A DNA stretch of 64,000 bases, from NCBI RefSeq assembly GCF_004791695.1, contig NZ_SRSO01000004.1, positions 62,001-126,000 of the forward strand. The letters run 5' to 3'. Each line of letters starts with the position of its first letter. The first letter of the stretch is position 1. Both the position numbers and the translations under genes were made by a program. This DNA is from Flavivirga rizhaonensis (GTDB taxonomy: Bacteria; Bacteroidota; Bacteroidia; Flavobacteriales; Flavobacteriaceae). Under the pieces are notes generated by a model, which searched no databases, was not told the origin of the DNA, and saw only the letters and a program-made list of their open reading frames with translations. Below are positions 1-9,721 of this stretch, piece after piece.

Positions 1-1581
1 GTAATGCATGCCTTATTAAGTTTTGTAGTGCTTAGTGCAAGTAGGTTACTCTTTAAAATGTCTTATAAGTACTTAAAGTGTAAGTTAATGTCTTCAAAAA
101 GGGTGTTGATTTATGGTGCTGGTGATTCAGGAATTGTCACTTACAATGCTTTAATAAGCAATGTTACTACAAAATTTCAGGTAGTAGGGTTTATTGACGA
201 TAATTCAAAAAAGAAAGGTAAATCTATAAATGGTATTTCTATTTTTTCAAAAGAAAAAATCAACAATGACTATATTGAATCTAATCAAATAGACGAGTTA
301 ATTATTGCTTCTAAGAATATAGAAAAAGAAAATCTAATTGACTTAGTGAATCTTAATTTAAAAATCACAAAAATCCCACCTATTGAAAGTTGGATTAATG
401 GAGAGTTAAATGTTAAGCAAATTAAGCAGGTACAAATAGAAGATTTACTTGGAAGACCTCCTATAGAAATAAACAATCCTAATTTAATAAATGAGTTTAC
501 AGGAGAAACAGTTATTGTAACTGGTGCAGCAGGGTCTATAGGAAGCGAATTAGTAAAACAACTTTCTAATTTTAATGTTAAAAAATTAATTTTAGTTGAT
601 CAGGCAGAATCTGCGCTTTATGATGTACAGCAGGATTTAAAACAAAATGGAAAACATAATTTCACAGCGATAGTCGCAGATATTCGAGATGGTTTAAGAA
701 TAGACACTATTTTTCAAAACCATAAACCAACCATGGTATTTCATGCCGCAGCTTATAAGCATGTGCCTTTAATGGAAGAGTCACCATATGAAGCTATTAA
801 AATTAATGTTAATGGTACAAAATTACTAGCTGATACAGCATCTCGATATAATGTAAAGAAATTTGTTTTTGTATCTACAGATAAAGCTGTTAACCCTACA
901 AGTGTTATGGGGGCTACGAAAAGAATGGCAGAGATGTATATTAGCTGCCTTCAGAAAGAAAGTAAAACAAAATTTATAACAACACGATTTGGAAACGTAT
1001 TAGGTTCTAATGGATCTGTAATTCCTTTATTTAAAAAGCAAATTGAAAATGGTACGCCACTTACTTTAACTCATAGAGATATCACCAGATATTTCATGAC
1101 TATTCCTGAAGCTTCTCAGTTAGTGTTAGAAGCAGGAACGATGGGTAAAGGGGGAGAGATTTTCATTTTTGATATGGGGGAATCTGTTAAGATTTATGAT
1201 CTGGCAAAAAATATGATAAAGCTTTCCGGTTTAAGATTTCCAGAAGATATTGATATTAAAATTACTGGTTTACGACCTGGCGAAAAATTATACGAAGAGT
1301 TATTGGCCAATGGTGAAAATACATTGTCTACATACCATAAAAAGATAATGATTAGTAAAACCAGAGAATTGGATTATGATAAAATAAAATCAGAAATAGA
1401 AGAATTATGTATCACGAATCGTTTTCAAAATAATAATATTGTTATGAAAATGAAACGATTAATACCAGAATATAAATCTAACAATTCTGATTATGAGCGT
1501 TTTGATAAAAGAGTTCAAATTTATAAAAAAGTTAAAGGCATCTCTAAAGATAGAACCAATAAAAATTATGGGAACCTATAA
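1..1581 (+). CDS. Membrane-anchored CapD/FlaA1-type nucleotide-sugar 4,6-dehydratase/epimerase, 5' partial
   Basis: The reading frame is open at base 1, so the gene starts upstream; the ATG at base 4 is internal. Full-length family members have about 640 residues, with four N-terminal membrane helices, a CoA-binding-like Rossmann domain and an SDR domain. Here only the end of the membrane part remains, then a first Rossmann motif (VLIYGAGDSG, about residue 34 of the visible part) and the SDR part with GAAGSIGS (about 174-181). The STDKAVNP and MGATKR motifs are the CapD/PglF-type active site, in which Met replaces the usual SDR Tyr. It probably makes a UDP-4-keto-6-deoxy-HexNAc precursor for surface polysaccharide at the inner membrane. 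The wza and wzc-like genes follow on the same strand, which supports a capsule/EPS locus. The exact sugar product cannot be read from sequence. Confidence 0.93.
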   Translation, partial: VMHALLSFVVLSASRLLFKMSYKYLKCKLMSSKRVLIYGAGDSGIVTYNALISNVTTKFQVVGFIDDNSKKKGKSINGISIFSKEKINNDYIESNQIDELIIASKNIEKENLIDLVNLNLKITKIPPIESWINGELNVKQIKQVQIEDLLGRPPIEINNPNLINEFTGETVIVTGAAGSIGSELVKQLSNFNVKKLILVDQAESALYDVQQDLKQNGKHNFTAIVADIRDGLRIDTIFQNHKPTMVFHAAAYKHVPLMEESPYEAIKINVNGTKLLADTASRYNVKKFVFVSTDKAVNPTSVMGATKRMAEMYISCLQKESKTKFITTRFGNVLGSNGSVIPLFKKQIENGTPLTLTHRDITRYFMTIPEASQLVLEAGTMGKGGEIFIFDMGESVKIYDLAKNMIKLSGLRFPEDIDIKITGLRPGEKLYEELLANGENTLSTYHKKIMISKTRELDYDKIKSEIEELCITNRFQNNNIVMKMKRLIPEYKSNNSDYERFDKRVQIYKKVKGISKDRTNKNYGNL

Positions 1582-1624
1582 TTATCTATTTTAATTTCAC
1601 TATTTTCCCCAAATAATATTAAAA

Positions 1625-2398
1625 ATGAGCATATCACTTATAAAAAGTAAATTATTTATTATTGGTATAGTAATTAGTATGTTTTTAACTTCGTGTGCAT
1701 CAAAACAAGATGTCGTTTACTTTCAAAATGCCAAAAATTTTGAAACTATTGTAGATACGGATACTTTTACTGCCAAACTTAAAATTGGTGATATTGTTAG
1801 TATTTATGTTTCTACTTTAGATCCTACTGTTACACAACCATATAACCTAATTAGGTCTGCTGGTGGTCAAGGAGAATTAATTGATTATTTAATTGATTCA
1901 GAAGGAAATGTAGATTATCCTGTGTTAGGTAAAATAAAATTATTGGGTCTTACCGTTGAGGAAGCAAAAGCTTTATTTAAGAAGAAATTTGCAGAAGGCA
2001 AACTATTAAAGGATCCTGTAATTATTTTTCGTGTTCTTAATTTTAGGGTAACTGTAGCTGGTGAGGTTAATAACCCTGGTGTTTACCCTGTTACAGGAGA
2101 AAGAGTGTCTATTCTAGAAGCACTTGGCATGGCTGGAGATTTAACTATAAAAGGCAGAAGAGATAATATATTAATAGTTAGAGATTTTAATGGTACCAAA
2201 ACTTACACAAGAATTGATTTAACAAATAAAGAAGTTTTTAATTCTCCTGTTTATTATTTAACACAAAATGATTATATATATGTTGAACCTAATAACTCAG
2301 CTATAAGTGGCGCTTCTGGCGATGCGAGAATTGGAACACTAATTTCAATCGCATCATTCCTTATAACTACAACCCTCTTATTAATTACTAGAAATTAG
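1625..2398 (+). CDS. Polysaccharide export lipoprotein, Wza family
   Basis: This 257-residue protein has a lipoprotein signal peptide with the lipobox LTSC (Cys24). A poly-saccharide export (Wza-type) domain follows (KIGDIVSIYVSTLDP, about residues 50-65), then SLBB-like repeats (FRVTVAGEVNNPGVYPV). A hydrophobic segment near the C-terminus (ISIASFLITTTLLLI) is typical of Bacteroidota members, which are shorter than E. coli Wza. It should form the outer-membrane or periplasmic exit channel for an exopolysaccharide. It lies 43 bases after the dehydratase gene and 7 bases before the Wzc-like gene, so these three are most likely co-transcribed. Confidence 0.93.
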   Translation: MSISLIKSKLFIIGIVISMFLTSCASKQDVVYFQNAKNFETIVDTDTFTAKLKIGDIVSIYVSTLDPTVTQPYNLIRSAGGQGELIDYLIDSEGNVDYPVLGKIKLLGLTVEEAKALFKKKFAEGKLLKDPVIIFRVLNFRVTVAGEVNNPGVYPVTGERVSILEALGMAGDLTIKGRRDNILIVRDFNGTKTYTRIDLTNKEVFNSPVYYLTQNDYIYVEPNNSAISGASGDARIGTLISIASFLITTTLLLITRN

Positions 2399-2405
2399 AA
2401 TTAAC

Positions 2406-4769
2406 ATGGCTTTAGTTGACAATAAAAACTTATCAGATAACACTTCCGAAGATTTTAATCTAAAAAAAACGCTTTTAATATATATAAAGCAATGGAAATG
2501 GTTTGTATTAAGCTGTATTATATGCTTAGGTTTAGCTTTTTTACATTTAAGGTATACTATGCCACAATATAGAGCAACTGCCAAAATAATGCTTTTAGAT
2601 GATAAAGATGCATCTTCAGCAGGGGCTTTAAAAGATCTATCTATTTTTTCTGAAAAAGAGGATGCGATGGTTGAAGATGAAATACAAGTCATTCAATCTA
2701 GAAGTTTCTTAAGAAATATTGTTAATAGATTACATCTAAACATTAGCTATTTTTCAAAAGGCAGAGTTAACGAATTTGAACTTTATAAAACATCTCCAAT
2801 AGTTATAAATTTTATCGAATCAGATTCAATTATTAATACGACTAATTTCAATTTTTACACTGAAATTCTTTCTGTTACACATTTTAACTTTAAAATTAAT
2901 GAAGAAGATCCTCCAAAAAAATATACTTTTGGAGAAACAATTCCTACCTTTTTTGGAGGCCTTATAATTACACCTACAGAAAAAAATATAAAAGGCTATA
3001 TAGGAAGTAGCATTAGGATTAAAATAACACCTTTAGAAACATTAGCAGAATCTCTTAAATATAGAATTTCTATACTACCAACAGGTCAATCATCAAAAGT
3101 TGTTAGTGTTAGTATAACTGATCCTGTTATACAAAAAGCTAAAGACATAGTAAACACACTGATTGATGAGTATAATATTTCTACTATTCAAAAGAAAAAT
3201 GAAATATCAAAGAACACAGCCGATTTTATTAATAAGCGTGTTGAATTAATAGCCTCTGACTTAGTTAACGTTGATGATAGTATTGTAAAATTTAAAACGG
3301 GAAATAAGATAACGGATGTCGCTTCTGAAGCTGGTCAGTTTTTAAATTCAAGTGTATTAAATGAGCAGCAATTGGATGCTTCCAAAATGCAATTGAATCA
3401 ACTAAATTACATGAAAGAATCATTAGGTGAGGAAAAGTACCAAGCTATCCCTGCCAATTTAGGCTTGGGAGATGCATCTATTAGCCAACTTTCATCTAGA
3501 TATAATGAGTTACTTGAAAGAAGAAAAACACTTTTAAAAAGTGCAGGAGAGCAAAATCCTATTGTTATAGAATTAGACCAAACCTTAAGTGGCATAAGAC
3601 AAAATCTACAACAAAGTATTAATAACTCAAGTAAATCACTTAGAATACAAATAGGTAGCTTGGAAAACCAATCAAAAAGGATAAATTCTAAAATATTCTC
3701 TGTTCCAGGGCAAGAACGTAGACTAAGATCTATTGAAAGAAAACAAGGTATTAAGGAATCACTATACTTATACTTGCTAGAAAAAAGAGAAGAAGCTACC
3801 ATATCTTTGACAGCAACTTCTCCGACAGCAAAAATAATTGATGAAGCATATAATAGCAACGGAGGACCAATATCACCAAACAAACAAATTACATACATTG
3901 CAGCATTATTTTTTGGGCTTATAATTCCTTTTTCATTAATTTATTTAGGGCATTTATTAGACACTAAAATTCATAATAAAGAAGATTTAGAGAGAGAAAT
4001 TAAAAATATAACTGTACTAGGAGAGATTCCAAGAGTAAAAAGAAATGGTAATACTTTAGTAGAGCGCAATGACAGATCCATCTTATCTGAGTCATTTAGA
4101 ATAATAAGAACGAATCTTGATTACGTAAAGAGAGGGAGAGAAGTTAGAGATTACGAAAATGTCATTTTCGTAACATCAACTATTAATGGAGAAGGAAAAT
4201 CTTTCTTCAGTTTAAATATGGCTCTTACACTAGTAAATACCGGTAAAAGAGTTTTACTGCTTGGTGCTGATATTAGAAATCCTCAAATTTACTCTGCAAT
4301 TAAAAACAAAAAAGAAAAAGAACATTCAAAAATTGGGCTCACTGAATTTTTAGTTGATAAATCTATAATAGTTGGGGAAACAATTAATACACATAACATT
4401 AATGGAATAAATATTGATATTTTACTTTCAGGAAAAGTACCACCAAATCCGGCAGAACTCTTAATGAATGATAGAATAAAAGATTTATTTGATACTGTTT
4501 CTGACCAATATGATTATATCATAGTCGATACAGCACCATCCATGCTTGTTACGGACACTTTATTAATAAGTGAATATGCAGGTCATACAATTTATTTAAC
4601 AAGAGCAGATTACACCGAAAAACGTATATTGAATTTTGCGAAAGAATTACATGCAGAAAATAAACTTAATGGAATGATGCTTGTTGTTAATGATGTAAAA
4701 CAATCAAACTTTGGGTATGGAGCAAAATACGGTTATTATGGAGCTCCAAAAAAGAAAGGTTTTTTTTAA
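2406..4769 (+). CDS. Wzc-type polysaccharide co-polymerase / BY-family tyrosine autokinase
   Basis: The 787-residue inner-membrane protein has a first membrane helix at about residues 33-52, a large periplasmic Wzz and coiled-coil region, and a PxxP-containing second helix region at about 485-520. A cytoplasmic BY-kinase domain follows: Walker A at about 590-600 (TSTINGEGKS), Walker A' near 620 (GADIRNP) and Walker B near 703-711 (IIVDTAPS). The C-terminus is tyrosine-rich (FGYGAKYGYYG), the expected autophosphorylation tail. It controls chain length and export together with the Wza protein encoded just upstream. A PHP-type tyrosine phosphatase gene ends 10 bases away on the opposite strand, which fits a kinase/phosphatase pair. 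Confidence 0.95.
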   Translation: MALVDNKNLSDNTSEDFNLKKTLLIYIKQWKWFVLSCIICLGLAFLHLRYTMPQYRATAKIMLLDDKDASSAGALKDLSIFSEKEDAMVEDEIQVIQSRSFLRNIVNRLHLNISYFSKGRVNEFELYKTSPIVINFIESDSIINTTNFNFYTEILSVTHFNFKINEEDPPKKYTFGETIPTFFGGLIITPTEKNIKGYIGSSIRIKITPLETLAESLKYRISILPTGQSSKVVSVSITDPVIQKAKDIVNTLIDEYNISTIQKKNEISKNTADFINKRVELIASDLVNVDDSIVKFKTGNKITDVASEAGQFLNSSVLNEQQLDASKMQLNQLNYMKESLGEEKYQAIPANLGLGDASISQLSSRYNELLERRKTLLKSAGEQNPIVIELDQTLSGIRQNLQQSINNSSKSLRIQIGSLENQSKRINSKIFSVPGQERRLRSIERKQGIKESLYLYLLEKREEATISLTATSPTAKIIDEAYNSNGGPISPNKQITYIAALFFGLIIPFSLIYLGHLLDTKIHNKEDLEREIKNITVLGEIPRVKRNGNTLVERNDRSILSESFRIIRTNLDYVKRGREVRDYENVIFVTSTINGEGKSFFSLNMALTLVNTGKRVLLLGADIRNPQIYSAIKNKKEKEHSKIGLTEFLVDKSIIVGETINTHNINGINIDILLSGKVPPNPAELLMNDRIKDLFDTVSDQYDYIIVDTAPSMLVTDTLLISEYAGHTIYLTRADYTEKRILNFAKELHAENKLNGMMLVVNDVKQSNFGYGAKYGYYGAPKKKGFF

Positions 4770-4778
4770 AAGAAAAAC

Positions 4779-5513
4779 TTAAATAACTGAAAACGTTTGG
4801 TTCGTATTTTTAATTATTTCTTTTAAATGTTCATCTCTACTTTTGTTTAACACTAGGTTTGATAACTTATCTACATGGTTTTTGTTGTGAATATCCGTAC
4901 CAACAAAATCGATTAGTTGTTGTTCTATTAAATGATCAGCAGTTTTTTCAACATTTTTACCATAATGATTACTTAGTGAAAGTAAATTAAGTTGGAAAAA
5001 ACACCCCAATTGTTTTAACCTTTCATAGTATTCCAGATTATTATGATAAAACGAATAACGCTCTGGATGAGCTAAAACAGGAGTGTAACCTTGTGTTTTA
5101 ATTTTAAAAATAAGATCCTCTAAATTAATCGGAGCTTGGAAATACGACATTTCAATAAGTAGATACTTTCCTTTTAAAGTAAATAAATTTCCTGTTTTTA
5201 ATAAACTTTCAAAATGACTATCAAGCATATATTCTGCAGCAGGATTTAATGTAATCTCTGTATCTAAAGCCTCTAATAAAACATAGTATGCATTACCAAT
5301 AGTTTCGTCTGTGTTAGGATAAAAATCCTGCATAATATGAGGCGTGGGTATAAACTGTTTTATTCCCAATTCTTTCATTTTTTTTATCAAATATAAAGCC
5401 TCTTCTACACTTTTTGCACCGTCATCAATACCTGGAAGAATATGATTATGGATATCTACAAAACCTTCCAATAGGTCTTTTAAAAATAGTTTCTTAGAAA
5501 AAAAATGAAGCAT
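4779..5513 (-). CDS. PHP-type protein-tyrosine phosphatase (CpsB/YwqE family)
   Basis: This 244-residue protein has a PHP metal-dependent hydrolase fold. Visible metal-binding motifs are DIHNHILPGIDDG (residues 20-32), HPERY near the middle and GTDIHN near the C-terminus. The family includes CpsB of streptococci and YwqE of Bacillus, which dephosphorylate the BY kinases of capsule assembly. The gene is convergent with the Wzc-like gene and its stop is 10 bases from the kinase stop, so context supports the role. It is apparently transcribed separately from the export genes, so kinase and phosphatase levels could be set independently. No signal peptide; cytoplasmic. Confidence 0.9.
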   Translation of the reverse strand: MLHFFSKKLFLKDLLEGFVDIHNHILPGIDDGAKSVEEALYLIKKMKELGIKQFIPTPHIMQDFYPNTDETIGNAYYVLLEALDTEITLNPAAEYMLDSHFESLLKTGNLFTLKGKYLLIEMSYFQAPINLEDLIFKIKTQGYTPVLAHPERYSFYHNNLEYYERLKQLGCFFQLNLLSLSNHYGKNVEKTADHLIEQQLIDFVGTDIHNKNHVDKLSNLVLNKSRDEHLKEIIKNTNQTFSVI

Positions 5514-5554
5514 TTATAAAGTTAATAAATATGATATTAAACTAATATTTACTA

Positions 5555-6622
5555 TTAGTTGTCGTAAAAATGAAAAGCGTCGACTATTATTTTGTCATCA
5601 ACTAAACAATCGATCTTTGGATTACCAATAGATTCTAAAAGTACAAAATTGATATTGCCGTGATTATTCTTTTTATCATATTTAAGTAATTCAATTATAG
5701 CTGGATATTCGTTTTCTTCAATTTTTACTTTACCATAATAATTGATAAATAAGTTTTTAATATCTAATGTGGTTTGCTTCGGGAAACCTGCTAGTTCGGT
5801 AGAAATATAACATGCCAAAATCATACCTACAATAATAGCTTCTCCATGCAATAATGCCGCTTTGTTTGGGTTACTTAAAAAGTAGGATTCTATAGCATGA
5901 CCTAGTGTGTGGCCAAAGTTTAAAGTCTTACGTTGGTTATCCTCAAAAGGATCATTTTCAACAACATTCTTTTTAATCAATACAGATTCGTAAATTAAAA
6001 TGTCCAAATCATCTAAAGTTAATTTTGACAAATCTTCAAATTTATTCCAATAGTTTTCATCACTGATTAAGCCATGTTTTAACATTTCAGCTAAGCCAGA
6101 ACGCATTTGGTTTTGAGGTAAAGTATTCAGGTATTTAGTATCAATTAGTACTAAATCTGGATTATCAATAACACCTATTTGGTTTTTTAGATGCCCTAAA
6201 TCAACCCCGGTTTTTCCTCCAACAGATGCATCTACCATTGAGAGTAGAGTAGTAGGGATATTAATATACGCGATGCCTCTTTTAAAAGTGCAGGCTACAA
6301 AACCACCTAAATCTGTAATAACACCACCACCAATATTAATAAGTAAGCTTTTTCTATCTGCATCTAAGTCAGAAAGTGTATTCCAAACACCTACACAAGT
6401 ATCTATTGTTTTATTAATTTCTCCAGATTCAATTTCTATAATTTCAATAACGATATTTGTTTCTAATCTTTCTAAAAAATATGGTAAACAAAATTCATGT
6501 GTATTCTCATCAACTAAAATAAATATTTTAGAAAAATTATTATTTTCAATGTGCTTGTTTAGAGATTTATAACAAGCGTTATTAAAATGAATTATGCACT
6601 CGTTTGTTGTAATTGAATCCAT
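5555..6622 (-). CDS. aroB: 3-dehydroquinate synthase
   Basis: This is the second step of the shikimate pathway: DAHP to 3-dehydroquinate, NAD- and Zn-dependent. Motifs seen include the NAD-binding GGGVITDLGG, PTTLLSMVDASVGGKTG and the zinc-site region NFGHTLGHAIE followed by LHGEAI. I chose the ATG at 6622 (355 residues, MDSITTNE...). The longer open frame to 6691 adds 23 residues with no family match, whereas 355 residues is the normal AroB length. The gene stands between the phosphatase gene and the divergent proline dehydrogenase, with no other aromatic pathway gene nearby. Confidence 0.96.
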   Translation of the reverse strand: MDSITTNECIIHFNNACYKSLNKHIENNNFSKIFILVDENTHEFCLPYFLERLETNIVIEIIEIESGEINKTIDTCVGVWNTLSDLDADRKSLLINIGGGVITDLGGFVACTFKRGIAYINIPTTLLSMVDASVGGKTGVDLGHLKNQIGVIDNPDLVLIDTKYLNTLPQNQMRSGLAEMLKHGLISDENYWNKFEDLSKLTLDDLDILIYESVLIKKNVVENDPFEDNQRKTLNFGHTLGHAIESYFLSNPNKAALLHGEAIIVGMILACYISTELAGFPKQTTLDIKNLFINYYGKVKIEENEYPAIIELLKYDKKNNHGNINFVLLESIGNPKIDCLVDDKIIVDAFHFYDN

Positions 6623-6756
6623 GAAATAATTAATGTTTTTAAAAGTTTGTGAAATTAAGGAGATTTTATATAAAATGATAGTATTTAACATATAAATGAT
6701 ATTATTTTATACAAAATAATATATGGATTATAATTATATTTACCCAAATTTTTTCC

Positions 6757-7932
6757 ATGAGTACAGATAGAATATTTGATAACACAGAAATTGCATTTTC
6801 ATTAAAGAATGATTCTGAATTAGAACGCGCATTCTTTTTATTTAAAATGATATCTATTGAGCCTTTAGTTAGAATCGGAACTGCAGCAACAAACTTTGCT
6901 ATTAAAGCCAATTTACCAATTGAAGGTTTAATTCGTTCTACCGTATTTGACCATTTTTGCGGAGGTGTTAACGAAGAAGATTGTTTGTCTGTAATCAATA
7001 GGATGTTTTTAAAAGGAGTGAGCTCTGTTTTAGATTATTCTGTTGAAGGAAAAGAAAATGAGAAGGAATTTGATTCTGCCATGCATACCATACTCAAAAT
7101 TATTGATTTTGCTAAGGATATTGATGCTATTCCTATCGCTGTATTTAAACCAACAGGTTTTGGGCGATTAAGTTTATATGAAAAAGTTGGTAGTGGAGAA
7201 GTTTTAACCCAAAATGAGCAAGAGGAATGGGATAGTGTTGTAAATAGGTTTGATGTTGTTTGTAAAAAAGCGAAAGATAATGACGTTGCTGTTTTAATTG
7301 ATGCTGAAGAAAGTTGGATGCAAGATGCAGCAGATGAATTAGTAACAGAAATGATGCAAAAGTACAATAAAGAAAAACCTATTGTATATAATACGTTACA
7401 GATGTACAGGCATGATAGATTGGTATTTTTAAAGAATGAACATCAAAAAGCAAAGAAAGGTAATTACTTTCTTGGTTATAAATTGGTTCGTGGTGCTTAT
7501 ATGGAAAAAGAAAACGATAGAGCCAAAGAAAAAGGGTATACGTCTCCTATTTGTATAAGTAAATCTGATACTGATGAGAATTTCGATAAAGCATTACTGT
7601 ACATGATTGAGAACTTAGATTGCATGTCTTTATTTTCTGGAACTCATAATGAGGATAGTTCGTATTTACTAATGAAATTAATGGCAAGTAAAAACTTAAA
7701 AAATAACGATAGCCGTATATGGTTTGGCCAGTTATATGGTATGAGTGATCATATTAGTTTTAACCTAGCTGATAAAGGCTACAATGTCGCTAAATATATT
7801 CCTTTTGGTCCTGTAAGGGATGTTATGCCTTATTTAATTAGAAGAGCAGAGGAGAATACTTCTGTAGCTGGTCAAACTGGCAGAGAATTATCACTTTTAA
7901 CTAAAGAAAAGAAACGCCGGAAAGCATTATAA
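6757..7932 (+). CDS. Proline dehydrogenase (FAD-dependent, PRODH domain)
   Basis: This 391-residue monofunctional proline dehydrogenase oxidises proline to 1-pyrroline-5-carboxylate, passing electrons through FAD to the membrane quinone pool. Typical motifs are present: FKPTGFGRL, YKLVRGAYMEKE (beta-alpha barrel strand with the substrate and FAD Arg), FGQLYGMSDH and, near the C-terminus, YIPFGPVRDVMPYLIRRA, which holds the substrate-binding RRxxE-type site. No aldehyde dehydrogenase (PutA) half is attached; the P5C dehydrogenase must be elsewhere. It is divergent from aroB and its stop is one base from the stop of the convergent CapD-like gene. Confidence 0.95.
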   Translation: MSTDRIFDNTEIAFSLKNDSELERAFFLFKMISIEPLVRIGTAATNFAIKANLPIEGLIRSTVFDHFCGGVNEEDCLSVINRMFLKGVSSVLDYSVEGKENEKEFDSAMHTILKIIDFAKDIDAIPIAVFKPTGFGRLSLYEKVGSGEVLTQNEQEEWDSVVNRFDVVCKKAKDNDVAVLIDAEESWMQDAADELVTEMMQKYNKEKPIVYNTLQMYRHDRLVFLKNEHQKAKKGNYFLGYKLVRGAYMEKENDRAKEKGYTSPICISKSDTDENFDKALLYMIENLDCMSLFSGTHNEDSSYLLMKLMASKNLKNNDSRIWFGQLYGMSDHISFNLADKGYNVAKYIPFGPVRDVMPYLIRRAEENTSVAGQTGRELSLLTKEKKRRKAL

Positions 7933-7933
7933 T

Positions 7934-9001
7934 TTAGATATACTTTTTTAAAATAGATTTAACTTCTAAATTTGACATATTAAGTGTCACACCTTCTAAT
8001 TCAGAAAAATCAATATTTTTAGTTTCTAAATTATTTTTTGATTCGACCAGTAGAATGTTTTTATTAATAGGCACTAATATTTCACTATTAGAAACAATGC
8101 TCTCATGGAGCTTCTCTCCAGGGCGTAATCCTGTAATCTTTATTTCAATTTTTTTATTAATATTACTGCAAAGCGATACTAATCTTTCTGCTAAGTCGGT
8201 TATTCTAATTGGTTCTCCCATGTTAAAAGTAAATATATTGTTCTCTTCATTATTAAAAGTAGCAACCTGTAATATTAAAGAACAAGCTTTACTTTTACTG
8301 ATAAAGTAGCGGGAAACATTTTTATCTGTTATGGTAAGCGGTGTATTCGATTTTATTTGCTTCTTAAAAAGCGGTAAAACAGATCCATTAGAACCTAATA
8401 TGTTACCAAATCGTGTTATAGTAAATCCTGTGTTTAGTTTATTAGATAAATAGTTTAGATATTTTTCTGCTATACGCTTAGACATCCCCATAACACTGAC
8501 TGGGTTTACTGCTTTGTCTGTAGAAATAAAAATAAATTTTTCAACACGGTACTTTATAGACAAATCTGCCAGTAACTTCGTTCCTAAAATATTAAGTTTG
8601 ATTGCCTTATATGCGTTCTCTTCCATTAAAGGAACATGCTTGTATGCGGCAGCATGAAAAATAAGTGTAGGTCTGTAAGTTTCGAAAAGGTGCCTTATTG
8701 ATTGATGTTCTGTAATATTCAGAAGAAGGAAATCAATCTTATTAGTGTTTTCAAACTCTAAATCTTTTATAAGATTATAAAGAGGCGATTCAGCAATATC
8801 TACAAGGATTAGTTTTTTATAACTGCATGTTAACAATTGTTTGGAAAGCTCACTACCTATAGAGCCTGCAGCTCCTGTGATTAAAATAGTATCATCAGAA
8901 AAATCAAAACTATTTACAGGTCTTTGAGTTTTTTTGGGGGTAGGAAACAATCCAGAATCAATTAATAACCTATCTATGTGATCCGAGGTAGTCTTATTCA
9001 T
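7934..9001 (-). CDS. Soluble CapD-like nucleotide-sugar dehydratase/epimerase (SDR)
   Basis: The 355-residue protein aligns by eye with the SDR half of the truncated enzyme at the window start. It has ITGAAGSIGSEL (dinucleotide binding, about residues 41-52), STDKAVNPVSVMGMSKR (active-site segment with Met in the Tyr position) and ITGLRPGEKLHE. It lacks the membrane helices and first Rossmann domain of the long paralogue, so it resembles soluble UDP-GlcNAc 4,6-dehydratases or CapD/WbjB-like enzymes. The sugar-transferase gene lies upstream on the same strand, 121 bases away, which points to a role in making the first sugar of a surface glycan. The substrate is not certain. Confidence 0.88.
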   Translation of the reverse strand: MNKTTSDHIDRLLIDSGLFPTPKKTQRPVNSFDFSDDTILITGAAGSIGSELSKQLLTCSYKKLILVDIAESPLYNLIKDLEFENTNKIDFLLLNITEHQSIRHLFETYRPTLIFHAAAYKHVPLMEENAYKAIKLNILGTKLLADLSIKYRVEKFIFISTDKAVNPVSVMGMSKRIAEKYLNYLSNKLNTGFTITRFGNILGSNGSVLPLFKKQIKSNTPLTITDKNVSRYFISKSKACSLILQVATFNNEENNIFTFNMGEPIRITDLAERLVSLCSNINKKIEIKITGLRPGEKLHESIVSNSEILVPINKNILLVESKNNLETKNIDFSELEGVTLNMSNLEVKSILKKYI

Positions 9002-9122
9002 TTTTGACTTTTAGATTCGCTTAAACGCATATTTAATGTAAGATGAATTGTATTTGCAAAGTATAAATAATAATGTTTTGAGCCAAATACTTAAATATAT
9101 TAGAAATTACAAATAATTCAAA

Positions 9123-9716
9123 TTACTTAATAATCACCTTAATTACCGTAAGACCAATAAGTTTTAAATCAAAAAAGAAATTTCGTTTTCTAATATACTC
9201 CTTATTATATTTTAGTTTATCTGGAATAATAGTATTTATAAAAAAATCTTCTGGATCTTTAGCGGCTTTCAAAAGTTCTACCTCATTTCTATATTTTAGA
9301 GATGCCAAGCCGGTAATACCTGGTCTAACAGAAAAAATTTGCATATCATCTTCACTATAAAAATTCACATAATGACGTAATTCTGGTCTTGGACCAACAA
9401 AACTCATGTCCCCTTTTAAAATATTTATAAGTTGAGGAAACTCATCAATTTTATAGCGTCTTAAAAAATAACCTACTTTGGTTATTCTGGAATCATTATT
9501 TCCTAAGGTAAGCAATCCTTTATTTTGAGATTGCACACGCATAGTGCGAAACTTAAAAATATTGAAATCTATATTGTTTTTTCCAACACGCCCTTGAACA
9601 AAAAGAATAGGTCCTTTTGAGTCTAATATAATTAAAACAGAAATTAATATTAAAAAAGGAGAGAGGACACATAATCCGATTATAGAAAGAACAACATCAA
9701 AACTACGTTTAAGCAT
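9123..9716 (-). CDS. Initiating sugar-1-phosphate transferase (PglC/WcaJ-type bacterial sugar transferase)
   Basis: This 197-residue protein has one N-terminal hydrophobic reentrant segment and the bacterial sugar transferase domain. Motifs are FKFRTMR, RYKIDEFPQLINILKGDMS, FVGPRPELRHY and RPGITGLASLKYR; the Asp-Glu pair in KIDEFPQ is the catalytic dyad of the family. It should transfer a phospho-sugar from a UDP-sugar to undecaprenyl phosphate at the inner membrane, starting glycan assembly. Length matches the minimal PglC class rather than long WcaJ forms. It starts 5 bases after the stop of the DUF4258 gene, so both are probably one transcript, with the soluble CapD-like enzyme downstream. 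Confidence 0.93.
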   Translation of the reverse strand: MLKRSFDVVLSIIGLCVLSPFLILISVLIILDSKGPILFVQGRVGKNNIDFNIFKFRTMRVQSQNKGLLTLGNNDSRITKVGYFLRRYKIDEFPQLINILKGDMSFVGPRPELRHYVNFYSEDDMQIFSVRPGITGLASLKYRNEVELLKAAKDPEDFFINTIIPDKLKYNKEYIRKRNFFFDLKLIGLTVIKVIIK

Positions 9717-9721
9717 TGTTA

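Noticed and set aside
6623..6691. Upstream extension of aroB
   Set aside because: Adds residues absent from AroB proteins; ATG at 6622 gives the normal length.
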